Shown one piece after another: positions 62,149-64,000 of a DNA stretch of 64,000 bases (positions are counted from its first letter, which is position 1; each line of letters begins with the position of its first letter). The position numbers were made by a program, and so were the translations under genes. Source of the stretch: Sphingomonas sp. So64.6b (lineage in GTDB: Bacteria > Pseudomonadota > Alphaproteobacteria > Sphingomonadales > Sphingomonadaceae); assembly GCF_014171475.1 (NCBI RefSeq), contig NZ_CP048817.1, positions 1,054,001 to 1,118,000 on the forward strand, in the 5' to 3' direction. The notes under the pieces are model-generated. The model saw only the letters and a list, made by a program, of their open reading frames with translations, was not told the DNA's origin and did not search any database.

Positions 62149-63693
62149 TTATTCGTCAAAAAAGCAACACGTCGTCAGCACAAGGAACAGCAGCCCGAAC
62201 GCCTCGGAAGGCAGCGCTTCGATATCCCCATCAAGCGCCGCCAGCACCCGGTCGCGGTCGACAAGTTCCGGATCCAGCACGGGCGACCTCGCCAACATTG
62301 TCAGCAGATACTCACGGTTCTCGGCGATCCCCCGCACCGCAACCTCGCGGAAACTCTCCTTCACATAATCCTGCTCGAACACCGGATCGCCCAGCCGGGC
62401 GGTCAGGGTCCGGCGCAGCAGCATGCGATCGCGGCGATACTCCCAAGGGAGGCTGGCGACGAAGCGCGCCAGTATCGGGTTGATATAGGGATAGATCGGC
62501 CAGATTCCCTGGCGCAGCAGGCGTTGCGAGCGGCCGGCGGCGGAGAGCCAGCTGGTGTCGGCCACCACGCCCTGCGATCCCGGCGCGCCGCCTTTACGGG
62601 CCAGTGCGCGGCCGCGTGCGGTGAGATACGGGTGATCCTCCAGCGCGCGGTCGTCGGTGTCGGTGGTTTCGTCGCTATAGACGGCATAGAGTTCATCGCC
62701 GCCAAAGCCGCTGGTCAGCGTGTCCACCCCGGCACGGGCAAGCAGGTCGAAAAACGCCTCGAAAATCTCCGGATAGCTTTCGTCCTGCGGCCAGACGCCG
62801 AAGCGGTCGCGACGTGCGCTGCGCGGGCCAAACGGGAGGAAGCGGCCCGCTGGCAACACGACATCCTCGAACCCGCCATGTCGGCACAGACGTTCGCGCC
62901 GGCCGTGTTGCGCCGCGCCCATCGCGCCGCTGAATTCGGCACCGTAACTGAGCACGCCCGGGCCAAGCACATCGGCGGCGGCAAGCGCGATCAGCGCCGA
63001 ATCCATGCCGCCGCTGAGTTCGATCGCGGTGCGCTGCGGGTCGATATCGCGCGCGGCGAGCAGTGCCTTCACCGTATCGAACAACAAGGTCTCGGCCGAG
63101 GCCTGCTCGGACAGGCTTTGCGCGCCCGGCATGCCCATCGGGGGCGCCATATGCGTGTCGATCGTGTCGCCGCGCGCGGTGAGGGTCGCGCCGGCGATCG
63201 AGCGGTACAGGCCCGCGACCATGGTGCGCGGCGTATAGGACATCAGCCCTGCGATCTGCGCCATGGTCGCCGGCCAGTCGATCGGCGCACCCGTGCCCCG
63301 CAGCAGCCGGGTGCAATCCCAGTCGATCGTCAGGCGGCCGGCATGGTTACGCAGATAGACCGGGGCCGAATGAATCAGCGAGGTTTCATAGGATACGGCG
63401 CCGCGGACGCGGTCGATGGTCAGGATCGACCAGTCGAGCAAGTGCGACCGAATGCTGTTCAGCCGATCGGCAAGCGCCTGGTCATTGCCCGGGCAGACAT
63501 GGTCGATGCCGTGCGGATCGCCGCGGAACCGTTCCAGGCAGGCAATGGCAATTTTCGTGTCGGTATCGATCACCAGCGCGCGCAGCAGCCGGTGTGCGAA
63601 TGGGGTAACGCGCGACCCACCCAAAACAACGCTCCCGTCGATGATCTCGACGGGAGCGCGCAAGTGCGAAAAATCGATCCCGGCCGTCAGCAT
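62149..63693 (-). CDS. Asparagine-synthetase-like protein, probable lasso-type RiPP cyclase
   Basis: The 514-aa protein starts MLTAGIDFSHLRAPVEIIDG. There is no catalytic Cys 2, so the N-terminal part is not an active glutaminase. The C-terminal part is an ATP-pyrophosphatase domain with the PP-loop ELSGGMDSALIALAA, then SGFGGDELYAVYSDE and a late YVKESFREVAVRG. Such proteins adenylate a carboxylate and form an amide; those next to a small peptide gene form the lasso macrolactam. It starts 23 bp after the peptide gene stop. The in-frame ATG at 63753 lies inside that gene and is rejected. Confidence 0.8.
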   Translation of the reverse strand: MLTAGIDFSHLRAPVEIIDGSVVLGGSRVTPFAHRLLRALVIDTDTKIAIACLERFRGDPHGIDHVCPGNDQALADRLNSIRSHLLDWSILTIDRVRGAVSYETSLIHSAPVYLRNHAGRLTIDWDCTRLLRGTGAPIDWPATMAQIAGLMSYTPRTMVAGLYRSIAGATLTARGDTIDTHMAPPMGMPGAQSLSEQASAETLLFDTVKALLAARDIDPQRTAIELSGGMDSALIALAAADVLGPGVLSYGAEFSGAMGAAQHGRRERLCRHGGFEDVVLPAGRFLPFGPRSARRDRFGVWPQDESYPEIFEAFFDLLARAGVDTLTSGFGGDELYAVYSDETTDTDDRALEDHPYLTARGRALARKGGAPGSQGVVADTSWLSAAGRSQRLLRQGIWPIYPYINPILARFVASLPWEYRRDRMLLRRTLTARLGDPVFEQDYVKESFREVAVRGIAENREYLLTMLARSPVLDPELVDRDRVLAALDGDIEALPSEAFGLLFLVLTTCCFFDE

Positions 63694-63716
63694 ATGGATC
63701 GGCCGCGTTGATTGGA

Positions 63717-63869
63717 TCAGCCGGCGCCGCGTCCGCCGAAGACCGCATCCCAAGGCTCGAACGGAGTCTTGCGCGCCACGGTGATGCCTTCTTTCGGCAC
63801 ACCGTTGACGATCGCCTTGTCCAGTGATTCCAATTGATTCTGCAAGGTTTTTGAGTCGACTGCTTTCAT
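63717..63869 (-). CDS. Putative RiPP precursor peptide (lasso-like)
   Basis: The 50-aa peptide has a helical, charged leader (MKAVDSKTLQNQLESLDKAI) and a tail ending ARKTPFEPWDAVFGGRGAG. Thr 30 two residues before Ala 32, and Glu 38 at the seventh position after that cut, would fit lasso rules (Thr at -2; acid at position 7-9). AGGAG lies eight bases before the ATG at 63869. The first core residue would be Ala rather than Gly, and the leader has no VETQ-type end known from sphingomonads. So it is a precursor by context and size, with an inferred core. Confidence 0.65.
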   Translation of the reverse strand: MKAVDSKTLQNQLESLDKAIVNGVPKEGITVARKTPFEPWDAVFGGRGAG

Positions 63870-63929
63870 TGTCTCTCTCCTCGTTGGATGGATGAGGCTA
63901 TGGTCCGGCAGGGACTTAGGCAACGAATG

Positions 63930-64000
63930 TTAGCTCCACTTTGGCAGCATCGCGATGAACCGGCCATGCGGCGCGGCGAACCGGCGTTGTCGACGAAAAT
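63930..64000 (-). other. Possible 3' end of a gene from beyond the window
   Basis: One minus-strand frame entering at base 64000 reads RRFAAPHGRFIAMLPKWS and stops at 63930; another frame ends at 63916. Either could be the end of an upstream gene in the same direction as the peptide gene. The window is too short to decide. Confidence 0.25.

Overview
The window looks like chromosome from an alphaproteobacterium of the Sphingomonadales (Sphingomonas-like). The evidence is high-GC coding sequence, a tonB-exbB-exbD-exbD operon, the UPF0262, DUF1285, DUF934 and DUF2849 families, a two-stage NUDIX/CCA-transferase operon, and an assimilatory sulfur cluster of alphaproteobacterial type. The assignment rests on gene content and protein style only; no rRNA lies in the window. 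Most genes are housekeeping and are packed into short operons, often with ATGA or GTGA stop/start overlaps.

Left part (0-32 kb): a truncated RBBP9-type hydrolase; a thioesterase divergent from an HxlR regulator with a clear operator; tlyA, tspO, ubiK, YbjN-family gene, proC; a MarR regulator and ilvE; tRNA-Gln(TTG); small lipoproteins; a 697-aa periplasmic repeat-like protein paired with a DUF3142 protein; acnA-CBU_0592-ivd; sodC, thpR, a BI-1 family gene; a transglutaminase-like protein with an unusual C-terminal extension; an M20 peptidase coupled to an MHS-family transporter; purine genes purQ, purS and purC; and a LytTR/DUF2306 pair.

33-37.7 kb is the most accessory-looking metabolic block. 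A LysR regulator is divergent from two tandem paralogous SDR dehydrogenases, an F420-reductase-like protein, a SnoaL-like protein and a methyltransferase. The downstream spacer up to parC carries palindromic repeats, one of which recurs 22 kb away.

38-60 kb: parC, a GGDEF-EAL protein, the CCA transferase/NUDIX/DUF1285 operon, folB, the TonB-ExbB-ExbD-ExbD energy-transducing operon with intercistronic hairpins, dcd, an RcnR-like sensor with its CDF metal exporter, cdd, a degenerate GH25 protein, dnaB, and a cobA-DUF2849-sulfite reductase-DUF934-cysH sulfate assimilation operon.

60.2-64 kb is the least ordinary stretch. It has a cluster of ACGGGA repeats, a second copy of the interspersed element, an AT-rich island with only small putative membrane ORFs, a fragment of astD, and then a divergent pair on the minus strand: a 50-aa peptide gene followed by an asparagine-synthetase-like gene. 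This pair has the layout of a lasso-type RiPP precursor plus cyclase. The usual leader peptidase gene does not follow, and the precursor does not resemble known sphingomonad lasso leaders. It is the best candidate here for an undescribed system, and it is cut by the right edge of the window.
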